The translations under genes were made by a program, and so were the position numbers. The notes under the pieces are model-generated. The model was not told where the DNA came from. It did not search any database and worked only from the letters and a program-made list of their open reading frames with translations. From positions 44,174,440-44,238,439 of the forward strand of contig OX485807.1 in assembly GCA_950295325.1 (NCBI GenBank): 64,000 nucleotides of DNA, in the 5' to 3' direction. This stretch comes from Polytrichum commune. Its lineage: Eukaryota > Streptophyta > Polytrichopsida > Polytrichales > Polytrichaceae. Positions 44,149 to 64,000 of this stretch are shown here, one piece after another (the first letter of the stretch is position 1; each line of letters begins with the position of its first letter).

Positions 44149-47100
44149 CTACTCTTTCAGGGATTCGGTGAACTTAGCCATGGCAGTAGCACTGGGTAAT
44201 CCAAGTAAGACATTCACACTTCTCCTATCCTTCCCGCAGGAAGTAAACAGCACCACTTCCTTATCCGGTGGGGTAGCCGGGCTCATGCACAATGGCTGTC
44301 CCCACCCAAAGTTTACAGTATGGAAGGGAAGCCGGATCCATGTGGTGACAAGCAAAGTGGCAACAAGTGCAGGTCGAGTGCGAGTTGCCTCGAAGAAATC
44401 CACCGCAGATCGCATGTACTCATCCGTGATTACGGCTATGGCCTCTTGCACAAGCTTGACAGCATATGAGATCGGCTTCTCAGAGAGTTCCCCTGCTGTT
44501 GCAATTGCACATGTAAGCACGATGCCATTCCCCATGAAGTACTTGGGGAGAGGTGGAGAAAACCTTGGTCGGCCATCTACTGCGAACAGCAATCTGCTCA
44601 TCTGAGCAGGTGGCATGTCTAGTGCGAGTGTGCGAGCTCGCCATGTCGCAGCTGTCAATGCTTCGAATGTGGACACCTTGCTAACTGTGCCGTCCTCGAG
44701 GATCCGTGCCTTTAGGCTTTCCAGCTCCAGGGGGGTTAAAGTGATGGAGCTGAAGATGAGTTTGTCGCCCATCAGAAGCTCCTTGTTCGCAGACAGGTCT
44801 TCGATCTCGTCGAACTCGTGGTGTGGGAAGTCTATTCGAGGTGGCTGTCGAGCTTGGAGGACTGTGCGGTCGATGTGTGGGCAGTTTGTGATGTCTAGAC
44901 CTCGAGCTAGCTCCCCCCATGCCAGAACGAATTCGTTGGCGGAGAGACCGTCCATCATGCAGTGATTGTTGTTTATACCGATCACGAAGCCTCCGCACTT
45001 GAATGTGGTCACCTGTGAATTTTTAGATTACCAAATCCCGGAGTCAGTCAGGTAGATCTTCGGTCGATTTTCTAAGCTCCACTCTCATTGTCAAAACTCT
45101 CCGCTCAGACAATGAGACCGTCAAAACGGATGAGCACAGAGCTCCAATGCAGGGTTGAAATCGAATACGTGCCATTGCTGTAAATGATGTGCTGCCTCGC
45201 CGAGCACGGTTACGCTAATGGCAGAGTTTAAGCAATCTGTTTGACCTGTATGTATGACCAGGACATGGCTACAGCTCATACGAAATTCTAGCAAATCTAG
45301 GAGTTAGATCAGCTTCAAGAACATATGCATCTTCGATGCGAAGTTTGCGAATATAATTCACAAACTCCGGAGTCAGCTGTTCGGTCGATTTTCGAAGCAC
45401 TTCGTCCACTTTGATTGTCTAAAATCGCCGCTCAGATAATAAGACCAGATGTCAAAACGCATGTACACACAGATTCCAGAGGAGTTTCCTCTAAAAAGCA
45501 GTGAGGAAATCAAACACATGCCCTTGCTGCGAACAACGTGCTACTCTAATGGAAGAGGTAAAGCAACATGTTTGGCCGCAGAAAAACGCATCATCTGATG
45601 TTGGAATTCTAGGAGGATTGGATTCAAGAAACGAGTCCACCTTCTGTCCAAGATTTCGTGCTAGTGTTTATACACGACTAAGCGCAAAATACATAAGCAC
45701 TAGACGCAGAAGTGAGCTGAGCTGCCAGAGCTTCTCCCCTGAAGTGCGTTCACACAATCGTGCAATGCACGCCTGCTGCGAATAGCATAAATGTGGTGGA
45801 GAAAGGGAGACATCTATCACCAACACGCGACCACGGTAATGGCAGAGGTTAGGAAACTCCGGAGGCAGCTATTCGGTCAATTTCCTGAACTCATCATCCA
45901 ATAATATGGTCAAAATTCGCTGCTCAGTCAATAGCACTATGTGCACTAAAATGGATGAGCACAGAGCTGCCAGATGATTTCCACCTGAAATGCAGCGATT
46001 AAATCAATTGAGTGCCATTGCTGCGATTGACATCCTGCCCGAATGGACACGGTACTTACGCTAATGGCAGAGGTAAAGCAATGTGTTACTTCAGCTCGGG
46101 TTGATGTATTTTTCATCGCAGAATGCATCAATTCGTGCAGAACTGAGCTGCCATAGAGTAATTTCTCCTACTTTGAATAACATTGTGGAGAGAAAAGGAA
46201 ACATCGACCATCGGGGAACATGCGATAATGCAGAGGCTAAGAAAATGTTGTTTCCTGCACAATCAATGGCGACACTTCCAGACAATGACACTCTGTTAAA
46301 ATCGACAAGCACAGAGTTGCCAGAGGATTTTCCCCTGAAATTCAGCGATGCAATCGAATGCATGTCATTTCTCCGTATAACATGCTGCCTCACCGAACAC
46401 GGTACTTACGCTAATGGCAGAGATTAAAAAAAAATTACTTACGCTAGGGTTGATACATTAGATAGAACTAAGCTGCCATAGAGAAATACCTCCTGTTGCA
46501 AATTACACTATGGTAGGGAAAGGGGAACCTCGATCATCGAAGAAACATCATGACGACGATAACAGTAGAGGTCAGGGAAAATTTCTCTCTTCTACCTGCA
46601 CATCCATGGCGGCATTTCCAGGATGTTTTTTTGGATTCGGAAACATCAGACAATGACGCCATGTGTAAAATGAATGAGCTGCAGGTACGACATCAAATGA
46701 GTTGCTGTTGCTGCGAATGATATGCTGCCTCACCGGAGACGCCACTTACACTAATGGCAGAAGCCAAGCAGTATGTTACTTACACTAGGGTTAATACATT
46801 GCTGCGGCTAACATTGTAGTACAAAAAAGGAAACATCGATCACCAATCATTTTACCTGCACAATCAGTGGCGGCACTTCCAGGATGTTTTTTGCATCAGG
46901 AACATCATAGACCAACTGCCGCATGAACGGTGCCGGCCTCGACAGCTCCCCAAGCTCCGCAATGAAGTGGTCCGCCACAGCCACAACAAATAATGCACCT
47001 TGTTCCTGGCAGTCGACCTGCAGCTTGTAATCCGCACTTAAGATCAACCTCCCCGCTAGCGGGTAGAAGTGCACTAGCAGCTTCGCCAGCGACTTTCTTA

Positions 47101-47362
47101 TCACAGACACCGGGTCGTCGTGTTTCTTGTCCTCCTGGCCATTGAAGAAGTACACCGTGCGCATCGGCACGGCAATGTTCTGGTCCAAGTTGCTCAGGAA
47201 GTACACATGCCTCTTCGTCGGCTCGGATGGGAACACAAGTGTCGGTTCCTTAACCTCCATCGCTAGCTTGATCGGCGACCCTGCATGACTATCATCATCC
47301 TCATGATGATTCTCTTCAGTCATCTCCAATGCCACCACTTCTTTCGCTTCACTCCCTGTCAT
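44149..47362 (-). CDS. BAHD acyltransferase, HHT/ASFT-like hydroxycinnamoyl transferase
   Basis: Two exons on the minus strand, 46856-47362 and 44149-45012, phase 0 junction after residue 169; 456 aa. Family features in order: KEPTLVFPSEPT near residue 38, YFLSNLDQNIAVPMRTVYFF, LAKLLVHFYPLAGRL and AKNILEVPPLIVQ. The catalytic HxxxD is NNNHCMMDG (His186, Asp190). The structural DFGWG is NFGWG here (residues 403-407), a change seen in some BAHD enzymes. The sequence around the first exon resembles omega-hydroxyacid/fatty alcohol hydroxycinnamoyl transferases (Arabidopsis HHT1/ASFT), which make feruloyl esters for suberin and cutin. An HCT- or spermidine-type acceptor cannot be excluded. The enzyme is cytosolic with no targeting signal. 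Length and the single intron position are usual for clade members. The intron holds a degenerate tandem array. Confidence 0.9.
45013..46855. repeat. BAHD intron array with copies of the exon-1 3' end
   Basis: About five degenerate units marked by 'ctaatggcagaggtaaagca' near 45220, 45547, 46060, 46410 and 46755, spaced about 330-510 bp. Two units carry a copy of the exon-1 end and donor. At 46591-46650 the sequence 'tctac|ctgcacatccatggcggc' continues 'atttccaggatgttttt', and the minus-strand GTAGA donor is intact. At about 46252-46283, 'tttcctgcacaatcaatgg' has lost its GT. The authentic edge is at 46851-46900. Confidence 0.8.
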
Positions 47363-48904
47363 CTTCTTCTCCTTCTTCTTCTAAGTCCTTCCTCACTCAA
47401 CCCTACCCTCACGACTTCGATTCCACACAAACATGCACCCTTGCTCCTACAATTTATACAACACCCGAACTCAAAAAACTAACACCGACCATTGCATAGT
47501 CCCTATACAAAGTAATACACATCACCCTCCATGCGATTATTCAACTGACAAACTTATCACCAGCCTCCAGGTGAAGCTTGCCGTCTCCGGAATCGAGTAC
47601 TCTGAGAGCTGTAGCTAGCAGTTCTGGAAGCTTGCTATACATCATACACTTGAAATGCTACTGCTAGACACTGCAATCCACCCACTGCAGTTTAATGGCC
47701 ACTGACAGCACTATGCCATTCCAGATCAACAGACCCAATATTGAAGTAGCTAAACTTACACCAACTTATAATTTTCCTTCGCTGACGATAGTACTTCTTG
47801 CTGCGGCAACTTAGACGACAGGGTTAAGAATCTGTGAGTTCGTAAGTACTCAAGTGTTGGTGACGCTGCTGTTGGTGTTGCTGGATGTGTGAGTGGAGTG
47901 GAGCGGCGTGAGGGTCGAGGAAGATAGATAGGTTAGGTTAGTAATTAAGGGGAGAGTAATTGAATGTGATCTTGACGATGGAGTTGGTCGATGATGCGGC
48001 GGGCCGCGGAGCCATGGTGGCAGGGATTGGGTGGGGTGATCAAGCTAAGATTTGTTCGATCATAAGTGCTGCGGCGGCCTCTATAATTTCACTGCACGTC
48101 GGTGAGCTTCTGCTGCTGCTGCAGTAGCTATAAGTGTACCGATGGACACTGATGAGTTTGTCAAAAAAGTCACCAAGCTTATATGTTGCAGATATGACTG
48201 TTGTCAAACACATCCATGGGATAAAACTAAATATGTAAGAACAAAATAATGGAGCATGAGTTTCAATGCTAAACCACAAATATGCTTATGACATTGTCGA
48301 CTACCTACACCATAAAGAAAGAGAGGTGATGTTGTACATCACCAATCGGGAAGTTGAAGTGTGCGAGGGGGCATGGTGGAATATTCATGGAATACTAAGG
48401 TCTATGTACGTATATGGCATACAAGCAATCTTCAAATGCCGGACATGCAAAGGGTAGTACAGCGGCTATTGTGTGAATGAAGGCCGATGCAAATGCCTCA
48501 CCAAATGAAGTGCATTGGCAATGACCACCGAGACACAAGAAGGGTCCTACCAACTTGGGAGAACTGGGAACAAATAAGGGCAAATTGCAATAAAGTAAAA
48601 TAATTGATGATTGATGGATAGATATGCATTGGGTTTATATTGTTTCTTGGATTCGTGTATTGTGTAAGCACTTCACACCAATTTGGAGTAGCAAACACCG
48701 CACTGTATCATGGGAACACACAATACATTTAACAAGCTAGCCTAGCTTGAACTATTAAGAACTCTCTCTAGAATACCATAAGGAAGATAAGCGTCTAATG
48801 GCATGAACCACCCCACCATAGAGCCAGGAGGAAGATGACCCCTTGCCATGCAAACCTTCCTCATGCTAAGTGCTTACCCCCATGCCAGTTTTCTTAGTGA
48901 AGAA
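47363..48904. other. 5' flank of the BAHD gene and spacer
   Basis: The BAHD leader and promoter lie just right of 47362. A pyrimidine-rich leader (minus-strand AAGAAGGAGAAG) is at about 47362-47382. A CTG/GCAG microsatellite is at about 48108-48122. No gene is supported; frames near 48266-48700 look random. Confidence 0.4.
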
Positions 48905-49135
48905 GGGTTGCCACTAGCTAACTCCCCCTAGTTGGAGCACCATTAATGCTTAGGACTAAGGCTCCTTGATAGCCTTGCTCACACTACTAATGGTCTTATG
49001 GCTTTGCCATTAGTTAACTTCCACTAATTGGATTGGCACCAATCCTTACGACTAAGGCTCCTTAATAGCCTTGCTTACACTACTAGTGATACTATGGCTT
49101 CATAATAGCCCCCGATAGTAACATGCACTAATTGG
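48905..49135. repeat. Two ~117-bp tandem units
   Basis: 'taggactaaggctccttgat' with 'agccttgctcacactacta' near 48950, and 'acgactaaggctccttaata' with 'gccttgcttacactactag' near 49049, each after 'tagttaact/tagctaact'. Two diverged tandem copies; no function inferred. Confidence 0.65.
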
Positions 49136-49324
49136 AATAATCATTGTAAACAATGATACTCTTGGTAAAAAAAATTAGCAACACATCATTCCAACCAGTA
49201 AACCACAATGATAGGTGATATTGGTGTAGATGAGACAATTGTAAATCACAAACATGTCATTTCAAATTCGAGAATTAGATTTGAGTTTCAAAGTTATGTG
49301 GTTTGGGGCTTCTAGTTTGTGTGG

Positions 49325-49540
49325 ACCAACCGCTAGTTACAAGTGAACTAGTTGAGTTTGAGAAATAACTGGTTTAAGTTCAAGACTCCAAAATAATTAC
49401 AGGTTACTTTAGAGGAATCTATAGAATATACCTCAATTTTATATAAAGAACAATTGAAAGATCAAAACCTGTAACCAGTTGGACTTGGAAACACTAGAAT
49501 TTTAACATATTATGCCCAAAATTCTCCCCGGACATTATAC
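49325..49540 (-). repeat. Family D repeat, copy 3
   Basis: Inverted copy: 'accgctagttacaagtgaac', 'gttgagtttgagaaataact', ending 'attctccccggac'. AACCGGTT words have decayed to AACTGGTT. Confidence 0.65.
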
Positions 49541-49794
49541 CATTGTACTAAGCTTAAGGAGGTCCAAGCACTTAATTGTGTGATATATGTGATAATATTG
49601 GAGCTTATATCATATAGCTGAGATTGGACTCCAATTTGAGGTTTAATATGACACATGACAATTTTTCATTCACAAGGGTCTAGTAGTAGATTGTGTCCAG
49701 AATCACACCACTTCAACATGGCCAAGGCTATCCCTGCATGGAATTTAACACATGTTAGATTGGTTAGAACAATGTCATTCTAGTGTCATGTAGG

Positions 49795-50137
49795 CCCATC
49801 TTTCCTAGCAGTGTCAGTGTGGTTTGATGTGACTCCAAGAACAAACACCAAAAAGACGTGTGTTTTGAAGAGACTGAGTTGCGTGCTCAATATATGATTT
49901 CCATTCTAGATTCAGTGGTCAACATAATTGGGAGGTTCAATATGACCATTCACTGAGCATGAGAACCTTCACTTTGATAATGAGTAAGATATTCACATGA
50001 GCTCTAAAAACTACGAGGAAAGCAGCGATGGCCTTGATTTGGATTTGCTAACTATCATCTTGTACTAATTGCATAGTTCATATCCTAGGAGAAGTGGGCC
50101 AGTCGGAAGAAGTAACCATTTAAGACTCACCTACGTT
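49795..50137 (+). mobile_element. Family A MITE, copy 4
   Basis: 'tgtgactccaagaacaaac', 'gatattcacatgagctc', 'atcctaggagaagtgggcc' and 'agactcacctacgtta'. About 343 bp. The left terminal repeat is worn. Confidence 0.7.
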
Positions 50138-50154
50138 AAATAATGTGAGGATGC

Positions 50155-50360
50155 AATGTCCGAGGAAATTTTCGGGCATAATCAGTCAACATCCTATTGT
50201 TTCCAAGACCAACCGTTTACATGTTGACATCTTTCGGGTTTTTCTTTATAAGATCAAGGAATAGGATGTAAATTACTCTAAACGGATCAATAATTTCCCT
50301 AAAAAACTTGAATGTGAACCGGTTATTTCTCAAACTCAACTAGTTTATCTGTAACTAAGG
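50155..50360 (+). repeat. Family D repeat, copy 4
   Basis: 'ttttcgggcataatcagtc' to 'aactagtttatctgtaacta', adjoining the family A element above. Its orientation is opposite to the copy at 49325, so the two family D copies flank a family A element. Confidence 0.65.
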
Positions 50361-50384
50361 TAGAAATACCCAAACCGGTTAACC

Positions 50385-51255
50385 ACCCTCTACTTGTGCA
50401 CTAGACCGCTGTCATAATAGTGAAGTGCCATTTCTGAAACCAATCATGATGAGGCGGCAACTTCAATGCGTGTAGACTTAGTGTAGCCAATGGGAGTCAA
50501 GTTTTAATGTACTCATGAGGTAATTGATTTAGGTGATGTTCTATATGGAAATGCGGATTACCTTGTTTGATGTAGGGAAAATCTAGTGAACGAGTAGGAA
50601 GTTTGACAACTTTCAACTTTTAAAAATTGTAATTTTTTTTGTATAGGGCAGAAAAAATATGAAACAACTTGCACTCTTCATGAATCCTTCTCGTCTATCT
50701 TGGAAAATTATCTCATGATTGTAAGACCGTATCTTCAATGCGAATCACCTTTTTTTTACGGGTTATGGTATTTCTACCTTAGCAGTCTCCCTATTCATTG
50801 TGAGCACGGCTTAAGCCTAGAGAGCAAGTGAATGAGACTCGGGAGTTGACACTGTGATGCATTTAACATCTCAGGATTTGGCTGAGGACTGTCAGGCTGG
50901 TGTCAGAGCCACTGAAGGTTGAGGCATCAGTAACCGATGAAATAAGAGAGTTTGCATATCATGTTTACTAGGAGGAGTAAGCTAGAAATATCATAAACCG
51001 TAAACTATCCTCTACCCGTGCATTAGACTTCCGTCACAATAGTGAAGTGTCAATTCTGAAACCGATAATTGCGAGGCTGGCAACTTGAAATGCGTGTACA
51101 GTTAGTTTAGCCAAATTTAGTCAGTTTGACTATCATCAATCACAGTTTAATGTACTCATGAGTTAACATGTTTAGGTGATGTTCTGTGTGGAAATAAGCA
51201 TTACCATGTTCGGTTTAAGAAGAATCTAGTGAATGAGTAGGGGGTTTGACAAACT

Positions 51256-51297
<42 letters not shown>

Positions 51298-51440
51298 GTA
51301 AGGGAATAAAATTATGAAACAACTTGCATTCTCCATGAATCGTACTCTTCTATCTTGGAAAATTATCTCATGATTTTAAGACCATATCTTCAATGCGAAT
51401 CACCTTATTTTCACGGTTTATGATATCACTACTTTAACAA
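50385..51440. repeat. Large direct duplication (~400-440 bp units)
   Basis: Unit 1 at about 50388-50780 and unit 2 at about 50996-51438 share 'acaatagtgaagtg', 'tgaaacaacttgca', 'cttggaaaattatctcatga' and 'atcttcaatgcgaatcacct'. Unit 2 has gained a (GT)n(AT)n microsatellite at about 51257-51297 where unit 1 has a T/A run. About 215 bp separate them. Non-coding. Confidence 0.8.
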
Positions 51441-51794
51441 TGGGGTATTGATTTTCCTACAAAGAAAAATAAACTCTATGGAGAATACAATTTTTTTTCA
51501 TGAATATGGAAATTGTTACAAATTTTGAAGTGGTAAAGTTTAGGGTTACACATAGTCGATCTATAAGTTAACCCATAACCGCTCATCTAAATGCTAATGT
51601 TTGGTTACAACAGTTATTAAAAACTCTTATGAGGATAATCAATCACAAGCCGCCACCACCAAACCTTAGTTCCGTTCACCTAAAAGATATAGATCTTATC
51701 TAAGTCGGCATTACATGACCCTAGCAAGCAGTTAAATGGACCTAGTCGACTATGGATGCCTCGACCTTATGTTGACTTTTAAGGCTTTGGGCCC
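51441..51794. other. Spacer, nothing seen
   Basis: AT-rich sequence without gene or clear repeat. Confidence 0.5.
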
Positions 51795-52250
51795 AATGAA
51801 CAGGGAGAACCAGACGCTAGTTACAGATAAACAAAGTGAGGTTGAGAAATAACCGGTTGAAATTCAAGACCTCAAGCCAATTACCGAACATTTTAGAAGA
51901 AGTTATAGAATATACCTCAAAATTTAATAAAGAAAAACCGGAAGATGTCAACATGCAACTGGTTGGACTTGGGAACACTAGGATCTCAACCACTTATGCC
52001 CAATAATCTCTTCGGATCAGCGATCGGGGAGATTTTTGGGCATAATCGATTGAGATCCTAGTGTTTGCAAGTCCAACCGGTTACATGGTGACATCCTTTG
52101 GTTTCCTTTATTAAATTGGGGTGTATTCTCATATAAATTCCTCTAAAATGATCGGTAATTTTCCTGGAGTCTTGAACTTCAACCGGTTATTTCTCAAACT
52201 CAACCGGTTCATATGTAACTAACTGCCGGTTCTCCCCGATCATTGCTTCG
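51795..52250. repeat. Family D copies 5 and 6 as a head-to-head palindrome
   Basis: An inverted copy (51798-52017) and a direct copy (52022-52245) meet at 'ttcggatcagcgatcgggg'. The outer ends are 'ggagaacc' and 'ggttctcc', each followed by a GGGCCCA word further out. The whole is about 450 bp of imperfect palindrome, which suggests that the single copies elsewhere are half-units of a larger foldback element. Confidence 0.8.
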
Positions 52251-52254
52251 GATA

Positions 52255-52980
52255 TTGTTTGGGCCCATTAAGACCTCTGCATGAGGCCGTTCCATTGCCA
52301 CCTTCACCATTGCTGCACTGCAAGCGGCCATGTACCTTATGGAGGAGAGGTTACACTCCTTACACTCAGGAGAGTACTCTATGAACACTTCCTCCGGAGT
52401 CTGTCCTGGTCTTCCAAGTTCAGTCTTTAACGTGGCATCTTGAAAAATGGGGAGGCATAATTGTGTGTAAGTTGGGTTGTTGTCTTATACTAGCTTGGAC
52501 ATGTGCCATCCTTGTCCGTGCACCGGTGTGTATGGTTAAAATCCCTGTTGAACTCAACCCCATGTACCCAAGTAACCATGTGTTCATGCCCCCGCGTACC
52601 TGTCATATGCATGTATGTTTATGTCCATGTTCTGAAGTTCCCAAGACTCGTTACCATGTCCCCATGAAGAGTTCTAAGGATTTTTCTTTTCTTTTTGATT
52701 AAATTGTCCTTTTTTTCTCTCTTTTTATTGCCCATGCCATGTCATCACCTTAGATTCATGCCCACCACCTCCCCCTAGTTTCCCCCACCGTGCCCACCTT
52801 TTGCACTTGTAGTCCCCCCACCTTTCCACATTTGTTTATGCTTTCTTTTGTCACATCTTTGTTTTGGAATTTTTTTTTTTACCATGTGACCCTTTTGCTT
52901 TGGAACCTTTTTTGGATTTAGCTGGTTGGACATGTGTCCATCTTTCATGGACTCCAACCACCACGAGCTTTATTGTATAT
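52255..52980. mobile_element. Possible LTR-retrotransposon 3' fragment
   Basis: A purine tract 'gaaaaatggggagg' near 52441-52454 followed by TGTGTGTAAG resembles a polypurine tract next to an LTR start. The following 500 bp have the pyrimidine-rich, CCATG-rich texture of an LTR. No polymerase domain, matching second LTR or target duplication was found. Tentative. Confidence 0.3.
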
Positions 52981-53176
52981 AGATTGCATATAGCTAACAA
53001 CAAAAGTTAGGGGGCTATTCCACTATTACCTATTATATTTGGAATTGTCACTACAAACATATGAGTCCTGGACAAATTGACCCGGATCACTAGAAAAATC
53101 TAACATTCTACCACATTGGTAAACTTGTATATTTCTCCCACTGATGCAGGTCCTAAGACTCCTCGTATGTTGGTAC

Positions 53177-53208
<32 letters not shown>

Positions 53209-54809
53209 AGAAATTTGTGCACTATTGTTTACAACTTAACATTCTTAAGCCAATACTACCGTACCTTGACCTTCTTTCTTTTTTGAATCTTGTTACTTAA
53301 AGTATTCTTGGTCCTATCATGAGGCTACCATGTATGTACTGTGTGACCATGATACGTTCTTGAGCATTAGATGAGTCCTTGAGCTCAGGGCCCATCATCT
53401 TAGGGTTGATGCCCTAGCTAGATTGGTTGTTGATGGATAGTTTTTTCCACAGTGGTGCATGGGAATCTGCCAGTGTTCGTTCATTTTTTCTCTTTTCTCA
53501 TGACGACTCATATACAACTACTGGCTGCAATTTATCATCAATGAGTGGGAAGATAAAAGTCAACAAAATTGCCACATGGTAGGTGCCAGTGGTATAAGCA
53601 CACACTCTTATTAATGCAGGTATTCATCAATCCTCATCCTCCTAACATCACTTCATAACTTCCACATGTGTAAAGAGAATCCATTTGCTGATAAAATATG
53701 CTAACCTGAGACTTGCCAGATGGGCTGTAATCCTGAATTCAGCATCAAATCCAGACAACTTGTGAGTTGAGTTACGTACATATATAGTTTGGCAGGATCC
53801 TCAGTCTGGGGTTATTAGGATCATGTTCGTAAATGTTTCTGTGTGTTGGTGGGATTTGGTTCAACGTTGACATAAGTGCAAGAAACTACTTCTGGTTAGA
53901 AAATTGATAAATCAGGGTGCATAAAAAAAATCCCAAATGGAACTTACTGTCAGCACTTGAAAATGCTAAATTTAAGAAACAAGGTACAAAAAAACTAAAT
54001 TAGTCACTCGAGACACAAAGCATTGCGTTCATGTCTTGAATGAGGGTATGAGCCTGAAAAACTATGGTATGAAGGTGATCTTCATGTGTAAGTACAACCA
54101 CCATCAATATACCTAGTGCACTTGAAGGATGATGTCGTGGCTGGCAGCAGTTACAGCTGAAGTGTAAAGTGATGTACATGAAGGAAGGGACTCGCACCAA
54201 ATTGTGATGCACATCAGTACTATAAGTGAATCATAGTTCAGCCAATGTCACACTTGATTTAGTATAGGCATTCATGTAATGAGACAAGTGAGCTTTCTAA
54301 GGTTACCAAAAATTACCTAAGATTCGTGCAACACTTTATCAATACTATGCAATTTAGTTGCTGAACATTATTCATTGCACTTACCAGAAGACTGGCACAT
54401 TTGACATGAGAATGTTGTCCCTATCACATTTGCCAAGGGTATCCTACACTGAGATCATCGTCAAGATTAGTTTCAGAATAAATCACATTTTGTTGATTCC
54501 TACTGGGAAATTTTGTTGATTCCTACTGAGACGTGACAACAGAAATTGTAGCATTCGAAACTCAATCTGTATATGTGTTAGCTTGCCCAGTACTTTATAC
54601 AAATGTCATAAGTATCTAAGGCACTGATTGTGACCTCGTGACCAATGGGCCACCCTCCAATTTCTTCTGCCACTGCTGCCCCGTGGGGTAGCTCTTAATC
54701 TTTCAAGGGTTAGGGTATAGATAGAGAAACCCTTCGTTCACTGAAAATTAATGTACAGCATCAGGGTTGAGGATTCCGTTGATCAAAAATTTTAGCTGCC
54801 TAAAGTTAA
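52981..54809. other. Spacer and 3' flank of the ABC transporter gene
   Basis: A (GT)n(AT)n microsatellite lies at about 53179-53207. The right-hand part must include the ABCC 3' UTR. No gene is supported; frames such as 54000-54212 (minus) look random. Confidence 0.5.
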
Positions 54810-63976
<9,167 letters not shown>

Positions 63977-64000
63977 CTGCAAACACAAATATAGTCAGAT

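Noticed and set aside
52255-52980. Complete LTR retrotransposon
   Set aside because: No reverse transcriptase, integrase or gag motifs and no second LTR were seen. Only a tentative fragment call is justified.

Overview
This is nuclear DNA of a land plant, most likely a non-seed plant. The evidence is interrupted genes with GT-AG introns, nucleus-encoded plastid and mitochondrial proteins, an intronless DYW-type PPR editing-factor gene whose style is closest to moss genes I know, and AT-rich, MITE-laden introns and spacers. I cannot fix the species. Marchantia-type liverworts are unlikely because they lack DYW-type PPR genes. I see no tRNA, rRNA, CRISPR or prokaryotic features.

Layout. 1-6.06 kb: repeats, an LTR-like remnant and a short FAD-oxidoreductase gene fragment. 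6.07-9.57 kb (-): intronless PPR-DYW protein, 1167 aa. 9.84-10.40 kb: Harbinger/Tourist-like MITE. 12.89-19.86 kb (+): seven-exon ankyrin + double BTB/POZ protein, 628 aa. 20-24.2 kb: decayed coding remnant and MITEs. 24.22-26.92 kb (-): four-exon KOW/L24 ribosomal protein of mitochondrial type, 144 aa, reconstructed from short exons. 27.2-30.3 kb: MITEs and a long perfect-core hairpin. 30.73-35.61 kb (+): seven-exon HCF106 (thylakoid TatB), 286 aa. 37.33-41.20 kb (+): four-exon GH13 alpha-amylase with a plastid-like N-terminus, 509 aa. 44.15-47.36 kb (-): two-exon BAHD acyltransferase of the HHT/ASFT type, 456 aa. 48-54.8 kb: dense repeats. 54.81-64.0 kb (-): the last 15 exons (1075 aa) of an ABCC transporter that continues beyond the right edge.

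The genes are independent housekeeping or metabolic loci with no operon logic: RNA editing, mitochondrial translation, thylakoid protein export, starch breakdown, hydroxycinnamoyl-ester (cutin/suberin-like barrier) chemistry and ABC transport.

The most striking signal is in the introns. In five of the six interrupted genes, one intron holds a tandem array whose units contain copies of the neighbouring exon edge or splice-site flank. The L24 intron carries three decayed copies of exon 2. The BAHD intron carries copies of the exon-1 3' end. The BTB, HCF106 and amylase introns carry copies of the acceptor-side flank. Some copies keep usable splice signals. In addition, a ~350-bp almost fully palindromic MITE family sits in introns six times, and at least three other MITE families are shared between introns and spacers.
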